Source: Bacteroidota bacterium | GTDB taxonomy: Bacteria > Bacteroidota > Ignavibacteria > UBA10030 > UBA6906 | Direction of reading: 5' to 3' | DNA length: 64,000 nt | Assembly (NCBI GenBank): GCA_019637975.1 | Contig: JAHBUR010000003.1 | Span: forward strand, 124,001 to 188,000 | Shown: in pieces, positions 56,150 to 63,863 of the stretch | Position numbering within the stretch: the first letter of the stretch is position 1 | Layout of the letters: the number at the start of each line of letters is the position of its first letter | Made by a program: the position numbers and the translations under genes | The notes under the pieces: generated by a model | Told to the model about the DNA's origin: nothing | The model's database searches: none | The model's input: only the letters and a program-made list of their open reading frames with translations

Positions 56150-57961
56150 GTGATCAATAGCGGTGAACTAATATTGAATCTTCCCTTCACTCGAAGGATG
56201 CAGCAACCGTCGGGGGCAACCTCGATGATCGCCGACCTTTTGATCGGCTTTCGCTTGAGAGAGAATGCCCCTCGAGGACGTGCGGGAAGAACCGACTGGC
56301 ATGCGGAGAAGGTTTCAGAAACATGCGAACTTCTCGTTCAATCCCAAGGTAGCGGGTGGAAGGGCTACCCGTTGCTCACTGTTGAAAAAGACGAGTGGCG
56401 ACTGAGCCTTCTCGGCGAAATTTTCGGGACAACAGATGCGGGGAATGCAGTTCTGCAGTTTGTCCGTGATCCGCAAGAGTGCGGACTGAACGGCCATTTC
56501 CTTCTGTTCGGCTACAACACTGTAACGCTCGAATGGCATGTGTGGACGGACAGGTTCGGGACGCTTCACGCATACTACGCCGAAAACGGACATCAGGCCG
56601 CAATCGGCACGTTCTTCCCGACTGTTGCGGCTGTCGCGTCAAGGCGCAGAATCGACAGAACCGCTCTTGCAGGATTTTTCAGATTCGGATTCTTCCCGGC
56701 CGACAGGACATACTTCGAAGACATCCGCATTCTCCAGCCTGCCTCGCAGTATGTCTTTGACGAAAACGGCCGGTTGCTGCACTCGCGCAGATACCGGCAA
56801 TGGCATTACGTCCCGGATCAGCAACGCAGCGCCGACGACACGGTGGCCGAGTTTGCGCATCTGTTCGGAACCGTCATGGATGACATGACGTCACACGGAC
56901 GCATTGCCCTTCCCGTTTCCGGCGGACTCGATTCCCGATCCACTGTTGTTCCTTTGCACTCCAGTCCGGAGAATATCTGGAGCTACTCCTACGGCTATGC
57001 CGCCGACTCTCCCGAAATCTCGATCGCGAAGGACATTGCAGAGGCCCGGTCGCTTCCGTTTGAGAGTTTCACCATCACACCGTATCTCTTTGACCGCCTC
57101 GATCATGTTCTCGCATCAGTGGAGGGATTTCAGGATCTCACGCAATGCAGACAGGCGTTCGTCGCCGATCGGATAGCAGCAAACGCCGATTACCTGATTG
57201 CCGCGCATTGGGGAGATGTGTGGATGGACAGCATGGGCGTTGACAATCCGATCGGGCATGATACCGGTACTTTGGCTGACATGACATACGGAACGATGAA
57301 GAAGCGGGGAAGCGATTGGCTGATCGGAAATATGCTTCGGTCCGGCCGGGCGGAAGCCGATTCGAATCTTCGCGACATTCTACTGAAAGAACTCATCCAG
57401 TACGAAGGAATTGCTGATCCCGATTTCCGTCTCAAGGCGGTCAAGACCGACACCTGGTCGTTCCGCTGGACGATTGCGAGCTTGCGCATGTTTCAGGCTG
57501 CCGCATTCCCGCGGTTGCCGTTTTATGATACGCGGCTTGCGGATTTCTTCTGCACGGTCCCGACGGATTTCGTCAGAGATCGACGGCTCCAGATCGACTA
57601 TATCAAACGTTTCGCCCCCGATCTTGCCCGGATTACCTGGCAGGCGTATGATGCGGATCTCTTCCGCTATCAATATTTCAATTCACTCCTCCTGCCCAAG
57701 AGAGCCGTCCGTAAAGCGGCCAGGATGATCACGCGTCGACCGGTGATTGCAAGGAACTGGGAAATTCAATTCAGCGGCGAGCAGGGGAAGGAAGGACTAG
57801 CGTACTGGCTGCTTCGTCCGGGACTTCGCATTCACGAATACTATCCACCCGACTCCTTGCGCAGATTGCTGACTGAGTTTCACGCATCGCCGGATGCGGG
57901 GAAAGGGTACGCAGTTTCGATGCTGCTCACAGTCTCGTCATTTCTTGAGACGTATGGATAA
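56150..57961 (+). CDS. Asparagine-synthase-family protein without N-terminal catalytic cysteine
   Basis: The 603-residue protein has a degenerate glutaminase-like N-terminal domain (about 1-190) and an ATP-pyrophosphatase domain with SGGLDSRS at residues 257-264. It lacks the MCG start and Cys2 nucleophile of AsnB, so glutamine cannot be hydrolysed in the usual way. Such proteins use ammonia from another subunit or catalyse other ATP-dependent amide or ring-forming steps. The start is uncertain: GTG 56150 or ATG 56198. The upstream DNA is repeat-rich. Its role in the polysaccharide locus is unknown. Confidence 0.82.
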   Translation: MINSGELILNLPFTRRMQQPSGATSMIADLLIGFRLRENAPRGRAGRTDWHAEKVSETCELLVQSQGSGWKGYPLLTVEKDEWRLSLLGEIFGTTDAGNAVLQFVRDPQECGLNGHFLLFGYNTVTLEWHVWTDRFGTLHAYYAENGHQAAIGTFFPTVAAVASRRRIDRTALAGFFRFGFFPADRTYFEDIRILQPASQYVFDENGRLLHSRRYRQWHYVPDQQRSADDTVAEFAHLFGTVMDDMTSHGRIALPVSGGLDSRSTVVPLHSSPENIWSYSYGYAADSPEISIAKDIAEARSLPFESFTITPYLFDRLDHVLASVEGFQDLTQCRQAFVADRIAANADYLIAAHWGDVWMDSMGVDNPIGHDTGTLADMTYGTMKKRGSDWLIGNMLRSGRAEADSNLRDILLKELIQYEGIADPDFRLKAVKTDTWSFRWTIASLRMFQAAAFPRLPFYDTRLADFFCTVPTDFVRDRRLQIDYIKRFAPDLARITWQAYDADLFRYQYFNSLLLPKRAVRKAARMITRRPVIARNWEIQFSGEQGKEGLAYWLLRPGLRIHEYYPPDSLRRLLTEFHASPDAGKGYAVSMLLTVSSFLETYG

Positions 57962-59156
57962 GCGATTGAAATTGCTTATTGTCGGGATTGCGTGGCCGCC
58001 CGAGACATTTCTTGAAAGGCTTATTCACGGGTTGCTGCAACACGGCATTGAGATCACGATTGCGAGCAGCAAGAAGCCGGGACGCGACTTGCCACCTGGA
58101 CTTACGTGGCTGAAGCTTCCATCGTCCGAGGCTCCGCCGCCGGTAGCTGCGGCAGAGACACTGTCCGGGGCTGTCCGCGCATTGCTTTTATCGCGTCGTG
58201 ATTTCGGCAAGTTGTCTTCTTCAACAACCGGAATCGCTGCGTCACGATTCTTCCTTCCATTCGCAGGTGGAAAGTGGGACGTCATCTACTTCCCGTGGAA
58301 CTCGGCAGCGGTGGAGTATCTTCCGTTGTTCGATCTCGGACATGCAACTGTCGTGAGTTGTCGCGGAGCGCAGATCAACATAGCTCCCCACAACCCGGAG
58401 CGGGCCTCGATACGTCAGGGTCTTGAAGAGACTTTCAGGAAAGCTGCTGCCATACATTGTGTGTCCGAGGCCATCATGCATGAAGCGATGAAGTACGGCC
58501 TTGATGCACGCAAAGCTCATGTTATCAGGCCCGCGGTGGATGCTGACTTTTTTTCTCCTGACAGAGAGGGCCGTCGGACGATGGATTCTCTGCGAGTCGT
58601 AACAACCGGGTCATTGATTTGGAGGAAAGGATTCGAGTATGCGTTGCAGGCTGTTCAATCGGCAAAGAAGGCAGGGGTTGCGATCCGCTTCGATGTCATC
58701 GGCGACGGACCCGAACGACAAAGAGTAGTGTACACAATTCACGATCTTGGACTGCATGCTGATGTCCGGCTGTTGGGGAGTCAGAACAGTGAATCGGTTC
58801 GTGAACATCTCAGGAACGCCGATGTATTTCTTCTTTCAAGCCTGAGCGAAGGAATCTCCAACGCAGCACTGGAGGGGATGTCATGCGGGCTGCCCGTCGT
58901 GACAACGGAATGCGGCGGCATGCGTGAAGCGGTTGACGACGGAGTTGAAGGGTTCGTTGTGCCGGTACGGGACCCGGAGGCAATGGCAGATGCGTTGGTC
59001 AAGCTTGCAGACGATGAGGGCTTGCGGAAGAGGATGGGCGGGAATGCCCGTGCACGGATTGAGCAGGCGTTTTCGATTCGTGATCAGATTGGGAAGTGGT
59101 TGAGTCTTCTTGAGCATGCCCGATCACGCGTCGGCACAGAGAGGGCGGCAGCGTGA
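57954..59156 (+). CDS. GT4-family glycosyltransferase
   Basis: This 400-residue GT-B transferase starts MDKRLKLLIVGIAWPPETFL and has the donor-site block LLSSLSEGISNAALEGMSCG (about 290-309), followed by LPVVTTECGGMREAV. The two glutamates of the E-x7-E motif are present in SEGISNAALEG. Another family feature is GSLIWRKGFEYALQAV (about 220-235). The gene overlaps the previous one by 8 bases, so the two are co-translated. It is closely related in layout to the repeat-bearing transferase that follows. Confidence 0.92.
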   Translation: MDKRLKLLIVGIAWPPETFLERLIHGLLQHGIEITIASSKKPGRDLPPGLTWLKLPSSEAPPPVAAAETLSGAVRALLLSRRDFGKLSSSTTGIAASRFFLPFAGGKWDVIYFPWNSAAVEYLPLFDLGHATVVSCRGAQINIAPHNPERASIRQGLEETFRKAAAIHCVSEAIMHEAMKYGLDARKAHVIRPAVDADFFSPDREGRRTMDSLRVVTTGSLIWRKGFEYALQAVQSAKKAGVAIRFDVIGDGPERQRVVYTIHDLGLHADVRLLGSQNSESVREHLRNADVFLLSSLSEGISNAALEGMSCGLPVVTTECGGMREAVDDGVEGFVVPVRDPEAMADALVKLADDEGLRKRMGGNARARIEQAFSIRDQIGKWLSLLEHARSRVGTERAAA

Positions 59157-59242
59157 TGAGGGGAGACATGTTGATGCTGCGTATGCAGACCTCGCCTCAC
59201 ACACCTCTCTTAGCAAGAAAGGCTTTTTCCGGTGTGTCCTGA

Positions 59243-61015
59243 ATGAGCATTGTGCTGGTTGTACAGAGTTTTCCGAAGCTGTCGGAGACGTTTATTTTCA
59301 GGAAGTTTGCCGGTTTGCTGAGGAAAGGGTGGGATGTTCATGTTGTATGCAATGAGTCGGATGTCGCGGAATGGTTACACTTTGTGGAGGGAGTTCACCG
59401 CGGAGACGCGGAGAACGTGGAGGGAAAACCCTCTGCATCTCAGCGGTCAGAATCACGTAGGTCCCGTGTACATACAGGATGGCCTCACACACCTCACTGG
59501 CTTGCCGGTATGTTGATTCCCTTCGCGATGATCCACTGTCTCGCAAAGAATCCTGCCGGAACAATCCGTTATCTCCGTCTCGGATGGAAGCAGTCGGGCA
59601 TCGGCGTTCTTAAGAAACTCTACACGGATCGTCCGATTATTTGTCTGAACCCCGATGTCGTGCACTTCGAGTTCGGCGCGTTGGCTGTCGGGCGCATGCA
59701 TCTCAAGGAGTTGCTGCAGTGCCGGATTGTGGTGAGCTTCAGGGGGTACGATTTGAATTTTACAGGACTTGCCGCAGGGCGAAACTCCAGTTTCGCTTCC
59801 ACAGGTTTGACAGGACCGATTCAGGAGAATCGGGTTACGGCTGCCGGGCCGATTCTGGAGAATCGGGTTACGGCTGTAGGGCCGATTCAGGAGAATCGGG
59901 CTACGGCTGTAGGGTCGATGCAGGAGAATCGGGTTACGGTTGCCGGACCGATTCAGGAGAATCGGGGTACGGCTGCCGGACCGATTCTGGAGAATCGGGG
60001 TACGGCTGCTGGGCCGATTCTGGAGAATCGTGCCACGGCTGCTGGGCCGATTCTGGAGAATCGTGCTACGACTGCCGGACCGATTCTGGAGAATCGGGTT
60101 ACGGCTGCTGGGCCGATTCAGGAGAATCGGGTTACGGCTGTAGGGCCGATTCTGGAGAATCGGGTTACGGGCGATGGTGCTAAATATTATCACGACGTGT
60201 GGGATAAGGCGGATGTCATTCATCTGCTCGGAAACGACCTGTGGCGGCGGGCGCAGGAGCGAGGGTGCCCGCCGGCAAAACGCCACGTTCTGATTCCTCC
60301 GGCAATTGATCCCGAGATGTTCAATCCGGGTGATCGAAGTCATCAGGGTGTTGCAGGTACCACCGAACGACCTGTCCGGATTCTGAGTGTCGGACGTCTT
60401 GAGTGGAAGAAGGGATACGAGTATGCGCTGCGTGCCGTCCGGCAATTGGTTGACAGGGGCGTTTCTGTAGAGTACCACATAGTCGGCAGCGGGGCATATT
60501 TAGAAGCCCTGACTTTTGCCCGCTACGAAATGGGACTTGAGCAAGTTGTGCATTTCGACGGTGCCCTGTCACCTGATATCGTGCGCGACAAAATGAATTG
60601 GGCTGACCTGTTGCTTCACGCCGCAGTGTCTGAAGGGTTCTGTAACGCAGTGATGGAAGCACAAGCGATGAAGTTGCCTGTGGTGTGTTCGGACGCGGGT
60701 GGGTTACCGGAAAACGTTGTGGACGGGGTAACGGGGTTTGTTGTTGTTAGACGTAACCCGGATGCGCTTGCAGAAAAGATCGAAATCCTCGCCCGCGATG
60801 CGGGGTTGCGGCAACGGATGGGGGAGGCAGGGCGTGAGCGTGTTCGACGATTTTTCCGGATTGAGAATCAGATAGCAGCGTTTGAAGAGATGTACCGCCA
60901 AGTAGAGCGACTTGCCGGAGTCGCTCAATTCAGCAACCCGGCCGCCTCAGGCCAGACAGAGGAGTATGTTATTCCCGGGCTGTCCCGCCAACCAAGTACA
61001 AACGAGGCGCAGTGA
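59243..61015 (+). CDS. GT4-family glycosyltransferase carrying eleven in-frame 33-bp tandem repeats
   Basis: This 590-residue GT-B enzyme is much longer than its roughly 400-residue relatives. The N-terminal half begins SIVLVVQSFPKLSETFIFRK; the C-terminal half has VGRLEWKKGYEYALRAV and AAVSEGFCNAVMEAQAMKLP with the E-x7-E motif. Between VVSFRGYDLNFTGLA and YYHDVWDKADVIHLLG, residues 191-311 are eleven copies of an 11-residue unit (GPI-Q/L-ENR-V/A/G-TA-A/V). A second odd segment (about 50-75, GVHRGDAENVEG) is encoded by DNA resembling the intergenic repeat at 54996. Removal of both would give a normal-size enzyme. Whether this protein folds and works is unknown. Confidence 0.88.
   Translation: MSIVLVVQSFPKLSETFIFRKFAGLLRKGWDVHVVCNESDVAEWLHFVEGVHRGDAENVEGKPSASQRSESRRSRVHTGWPHTPHWLAGMLIPFAMIHCLAKNPAGTIRYLRLGWKQSGIGVLKKLYTDRPIICLNPDVVHFEFGALAVGRMHLKELLQCRIVVSFRGYDLNFTGLAAGRNSSFASTGLTGPIQENRVTAAGPILENRVTAVGPIQENRATAVGSMQENRVTVAGPIQENRGTAAGPILENRGTAAGPILENRATAAGPILENRATTAGPILENRVTAAGPIQENRVTAVGPILENRVTGDGAKYYHDVWDKADVIHLLGNDLWRRAQERGCPPAKRHVLIPPAIDPEMFNPGDRSHQGVAGTTERPVRILSVGRLEWKKGYEYALRAVRQLVDRGVSVEYHIVGSGAYLEALTFARYEMGLEQVVHFDGALSPDIVRDKMNWADLLLHAAVSEGFCNAVMEAQAMKLPVVCSDAGGLPENVVDGVTGFVVVRRNPDALAEKIEILARDAGLRQRMGEAGRERVRRFFRIENQIAAFEEMYRQVERLAGVAQFSNPAASGQTEEYVIPGLSRQPSTNEAQ
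59813..60175 (+). repeat. Eleven-copy 33-bp tandem repeat inside a glycosyltransferase gene
   Basis: The unit is 33 bases and contains an interrupted palindrome, GATTC-(A/T)GGA-GAATC (one copy deviates to GATGC). Copies start at 59813 and every 33 bases to 60143. Most differences are between CAG/CTG (Gln/Leu) and GTT/GCT/GGG (Val/Ala/Gly). Because 33 is divisible by three, gain or loss of units keeps the frame. The other frames are also open across the array. Confidence 0.97.
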
Positions 61016-61035
61016 ATGACACCATCACGGCGCTC

Positions 61036-61240
61036 AGTGAAATTCGCGGGACCACACCATGTCCCGACTGCGTCGGGGCACCTCCGCCAGAGGCGGACAG
61101 GCCTCTCCCCAGCGCTGATGCTTCCGCACAGAGGGGAATAATTGATTGAACGCAGCAAACAGAATCCTCGGATAACACATTCCCCTCTGTGGGTGAGCAA
61201 GTGTGAAAGCGAGAGGGGAAGCAGAAGGCTTGCCCGCCGT
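61036..61240 (+). repeat. Interspersed repeat, copy 2 (left of DUF559 gene)
   Basis: It begins AGTGAAATTCGCGGGACCAC and contains the palindrome CTCCGCCAGAGGCGGA, CACAGAGGGGAATAATTGAT and ACACATTCCCCTCTGTGGGT. It is about 90 percent like copy 3 at 61752 by eye, with copy 1 (55572) more diverged. It follows the glycosyltransferase stop by 20 bases. Confidence 0.9.
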
Positions 61241-61250
61241 GGTGTACCTT

Positions 61251-61360
61251 CTTGACCGCCGATTCCTTTGGCGGTGTGGCGGGGGTGTGTATCAAGAGCC
61301 ATTCGTTACACCCCGTGTTGTACCCCTTCTTGACCGCCGATTCTTTTGGCGGTTTGGCGG
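61251..61360 (+). repeat. Two direct copies of a CCGCC...GGCGG hairpin sequence
   Basis: CTTGACCGCCGATTCCTTTG with GCGGTGTGGCGG (61251-61282) and its near-copy at 61329-61360 are 78 bases apart. Each can fold into CCGCC/GGCGG. The second ends 24 bases before the DUF559 start codon. Confidence 0.8.
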
Positions 61361-61384
61361 TGTGTGTGTTGAAAGTGCATCACG

Positions 61385-61756
61385 ATGAAACGACAGCGAC
61401 TTCGTTACAACCCAAAACTGACGGAGAAGGCGCGAGCGCTTCGCAATGAAAGCACTCTCGCTGAAGTGCTGCTGTGGAATCAGTTGAAACGCAAACAGAT
61501 GCGCGGCTATGATTTTCATCGTCAAAAACCGATTGACCGGTACATAGTGGATTTTTTCTGCCAGAAATTGATGCTTGCGATAGAAATCGACGGAACAAGT
61601 CATATGTTCCGGGGGGAGCGTGATGCGAAGAGGCAAGAACGGCTGGAATCGTTGGGTGTGCATTTTCTGAGGGTTGATGATCTGGATGTGAAATTCCGGA
61701 TGGATGATGTGTTGAAGATGATTGAACAATGGATTGATGGACACACAAAGAAGTGA
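61385..61756 (+). CDS. DUF559 endonuclease-like protein (Vsr/PD-(D/E)xK fold)
   Basis: The 123-residue protein shows the whole DUF559 pattern: LRNESTLAEVLLWNQLKRKQ (residues about 19-38), GYDFHRQKPIDRYIVDFFC (about 41-59), LAIEIDGTSHMF (about 64-75) and RDAKRQERLESLGVHFLRV. The D-(x)n-E-x-D/H core (YIVDF, IEIDG) matches the very-short-patch-repair endonuclease fold, so DNA nicking or cutting is likely but unproven for this family. Its stop codon is formed by the first bases of repeat copy 3 (AGTGAAATT), and copy 2 lies upstream. The gene has no link to polysaccharide synthesis. Confidence 0.9.
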   Translation: MKRQRLRYNPKLTEKARALRNESTLAEVLLWNQLKRKQMRGYDFHRQKPIDRYIVDFFCQKLMLAIEIDGTSHMFRGERDAKRQERLESLGVHFLRVDDLDVKFRMDDVLKMIEQWIDGHTKK

Positions 61757-61970
61757 AATTCGCGGGACCACACCCCGTCATCCCGACTACCGTCGGGGCA
61801 CCTCCGCCAGAGGCGGACATGCCTCTCTCCAGCGCTGATGCTCCCGCACAGAGGGGAATAATTGATTGAACGCAGCAAACAGAAATCCGCGGATAACACA
61901 TTCCCCTCTGTGTGTGAGCAAGTGTGAAAGCGAGAGGGGAAGCAGAAGGGGTGTGTATCAAGAGCCGCAT
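61752..61970 (+). repeat. Interspersed repeat, copy 3 (right of DUF559 gene)
   Basis: It begins AGTGAAATTCGCGGGACCAC and runs parallel to copy 2 for about 200 bases, including CTCCGCCAGAGGCGGACATG, AGAGGGGAATAATTGATTGA and AAGTGTGAAAGCGAGAGGGG. The distance between starts of copies 2 and 3 is 716 bases, enclosing the DUF559 gene as in a composite element. Confidence 0.9.
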
Positions 61971-61982
61971 TGCACACCCCAT

Positions 61983-62084
61983 CCGACTGCGCAAAAAGAG
62001 TGCTTTGTCGGACACTCCGACTGCACAAAAAGAGTGCTTCGTCGGACACTCCGACTACACAAAAAGAATGCTTCGTCGGATACC
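61983..62084 (+). repeat. Three-copy 34-bp tandem repeat
   Basis: CCGACTGCGCAAAAAGAGTG with CTTTGTCGGACACT (34 bases) repeats at 61983, 62017 and 62051, the last slightly diverged. Each unit is bounded by CCGAC and GTCGG, which can pair. A CTCCGCCAAAGGCGGAC palindrome and a piece shared with 55385 follow directly (to about 62160). Confidence 0.9.
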
Positions 62085-62166
62085 TCCGCCAAAGGCGGAC
62101 AGGCCTCTCTGGCACACGGGCCCGCGCACAGAGGGGAATATTGGTCAAGCGCAGGAAACAATTCAT

Positions 62167-63861
62167 TTGCCCAATAACACAACGAACATAACACTCATCT
62201 GGTTTGGCAAAGGCGAACCTGCACCCGCGTGGCCGCTTGGCGACACGCTAACCGCGGACGCCACGGCTCCATCGGTTGCTTCGCTCATCGAGCAGAGCCT
62301 TCACGCCTCACAATCCGATGCCTGGCTCTTCTGGGACAGCGCGTTGGGAACTCCCGACCCTAAGCGCATAGTCGAGGCGATGGAGCGACCGGGAGACGTG
62401 TGGCATGCCGGAGTGAGGTTGGGCATGGGCGGACTCCCTTCATCAATTGACTATGTGAACCCGACCTGGATGCTCAATCGGGATCCCGATCCGGCAATCG
62501 AGGCGACATCATGGCGTCTCACGTGGCGATGCTGTCTGATACAGACGAATGTCTTGCGTCAGATGGGCGGTGTGGATTCCCGCTTTCAATCGCTCGACGC
62601 TGCCATGCTGGAGTTGGGGCACCGATGCGTGACCCGCGGAGTGATGACACGGCATCTCCCGTGGCTTGCCCCCGCCGGCGCAACGGCTTCAACGCCTGAG
62701 CTCGGATGCGAGGACGAGTTCCGGTTCATCTCCTACCGGTTCGGAATCAAGTGGTTGACGTGGGCTTTTTGGAGAACGATCATGCAGGGGAACGTCCCGC
62801 GTACAGCCGCATTGAAAGCCTTTCTCCGCGTTCGCCGCGAGCAACGTCCCGTAACACCGACCCCGTATAGACAAGAGCCGGTGAGCCGTAACGGCATTGC
62901 GTCCGATGCAAAAGTGAGTATCATCATCCCGACAGTTGACCGGTATCCGTATTTGCAATCCCTGCTTGCACAGCTCGGAACCCAGACTGTTCGTCCCTAT
63001 GAAGTGATTGTCATTGATCAGACAGAAGCAACACATCGCCGGACGGATTTCGGGCAGTTGTTCCCCGATCTACCGCTTACCGTGTTGTACAGAGATGAGG
63101 CCGGCCAATGCAGTTCCCGCAATGCAGGCCTGCAACAATCAACGGGTGACTATATCCTGTTTTTGGATGATGACGACGACAACCTTCCGGCGACTCTGAT
63201 CGAATCCCATCTGAAAACTCTTCATGAGTTTCGTGCGGACGTTTCATCGGGAGTGGTTCAGGAAGTCGGCATCGAGCGCCTGCCGGATGAATTCACGTTG
63301 TTGCGCATCTCTGATGTGTTCCCAACGAACAATACATTGCTACGGCGCGAGGTTCTGCACACATCGGGGTTGTTTGATCTTGCATATGAAAAAGGGGTCA
63401 GGGCTGATGGAGACCTTGGAATGAGAATCTATCTCACCGGCGCGTTGATGATTCTGAACCCTGAAATATCCTTGGTGCATCACAGGGCCCCATCGGGCGG
63501 CCTGCGAAAGCACAAGGCCCGCGTTGTAACGTATGCGGCGAGCAAGAAGAGTTTGACGGTACGCCATCTACCCAATCCGACCGAGGCGTATCTTGCATAC
63601 AGGTATTTCTCGCCAAGGCAGGTGGGAGAGAGCATCAGGTTAAGGGTGTTGGGGACTCTGTTCATGGAGGGGAGCGCCGCAAAGAGGATTCTGCGTCTGT
63701 TTGTTGGGATCATAAGGCTGCCCGCAACGTCGGCCCGAATAAAGAACAAATATGTTGCCGGGCGAGCGATGCTGACAGAATATCCGCAAGTTGCCCGGCT
63801 TTCCGTGGATCGTACGTTGAGTTCAGGGAAGAACTTGCAAAGGATTCTGGAGGCCCATTGA
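62167..63861 (+). CDS. Two-part protein with C-terminal GT2 glycosyltransferase domain
   Basis: The 564-residue protein has an N-terminal half (about 1-240) that looks like a degenerate GT2 domain (SLHASQSDAWLFWDSALGTP). A complete GT-A domain follows at about 245-460: KVSIIIPTVDRYPYLQSLLA, VIVIDQTEATHRR, and DYILFLDDDDDNLPATLI with the metal-binding acidic cluster. The start is placed at TTG 62167, since sequence before it is repeat DNA; the frame is open further to 61924 only because the repeats lack stops. It follows the same sense as the other transferases. Confidence 0.82.
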   Translation: MPNNTTNITLIWFGKGEPAPAWPLGDTLTADATAPSVASLIEQSLHASQSDAWLFWDSALGTPDPKRIVEAMERPGDVWHAGVRLGMGGLPSSIDYVNPTWMLNRDPDPAIEATSWRLTWRCCLIQTNVLRQMGGVDSRFQSLDAAMLELGHRCVTRGVMTRHLPWLAPAGATASTPELGCEDEFRFISYRFGIKWLTWAFWRTIMQGNVPRTAALKAFLRVRREQRPVTPTPYRQEPVSRNGIASDAKVSIIIPTVDRYPYLQSLLAQLGTQTVRPYEVIVIDQTEATHRRTDFGQLFPDLPLTVLYRDEAGQCSSRNAGLQQSTGDYILFLDDDDDNLPATLIESHLKTLHEFRADVSSGVVQEVGIERLPDEFTLLRISDVFPTNNTLLRREVLHTSGLFDLAYEKGVRADGDLGMRIYLTGALMILNPEISLVHHRAPSGGLRKHKARVVTYAASKKSLTVRHLPNPTEAYLAYRYFSPRQVGESIRLRVLGTLFMEGSAAKRILRLFVGIIRLPATSARIKNKYVAGRAMLTEYPQVARLSVDRTLSSGKNLQRILEAH

Positions 63862-63863
63862 TC

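Noticed and set aside
59813-60175. 33-bp repeats considered as a CRISPR array
   Set aside because: The units are contiguous with no variable spacers and are coding; no cas genes are in the window.
59641-60183. Alternative long reading frame (DSGESGYGC-type peptide) and a minus-strand frame over the repeat array
   Set aside because: They stay open only because the repeat lacks stops in several frames; the GT4 frame continues into conserved domains on both sides.
61983-62084. 34-bp repeats considered as a small CRISPR
   Set aside because: No spacers between copies; units are directly adjacent.
61924-62166. Upstream extension of the GT2-domain protein
   Set aside because: The added residues are translated repeat DNA also present elsewhere between genes; no conserved domain.
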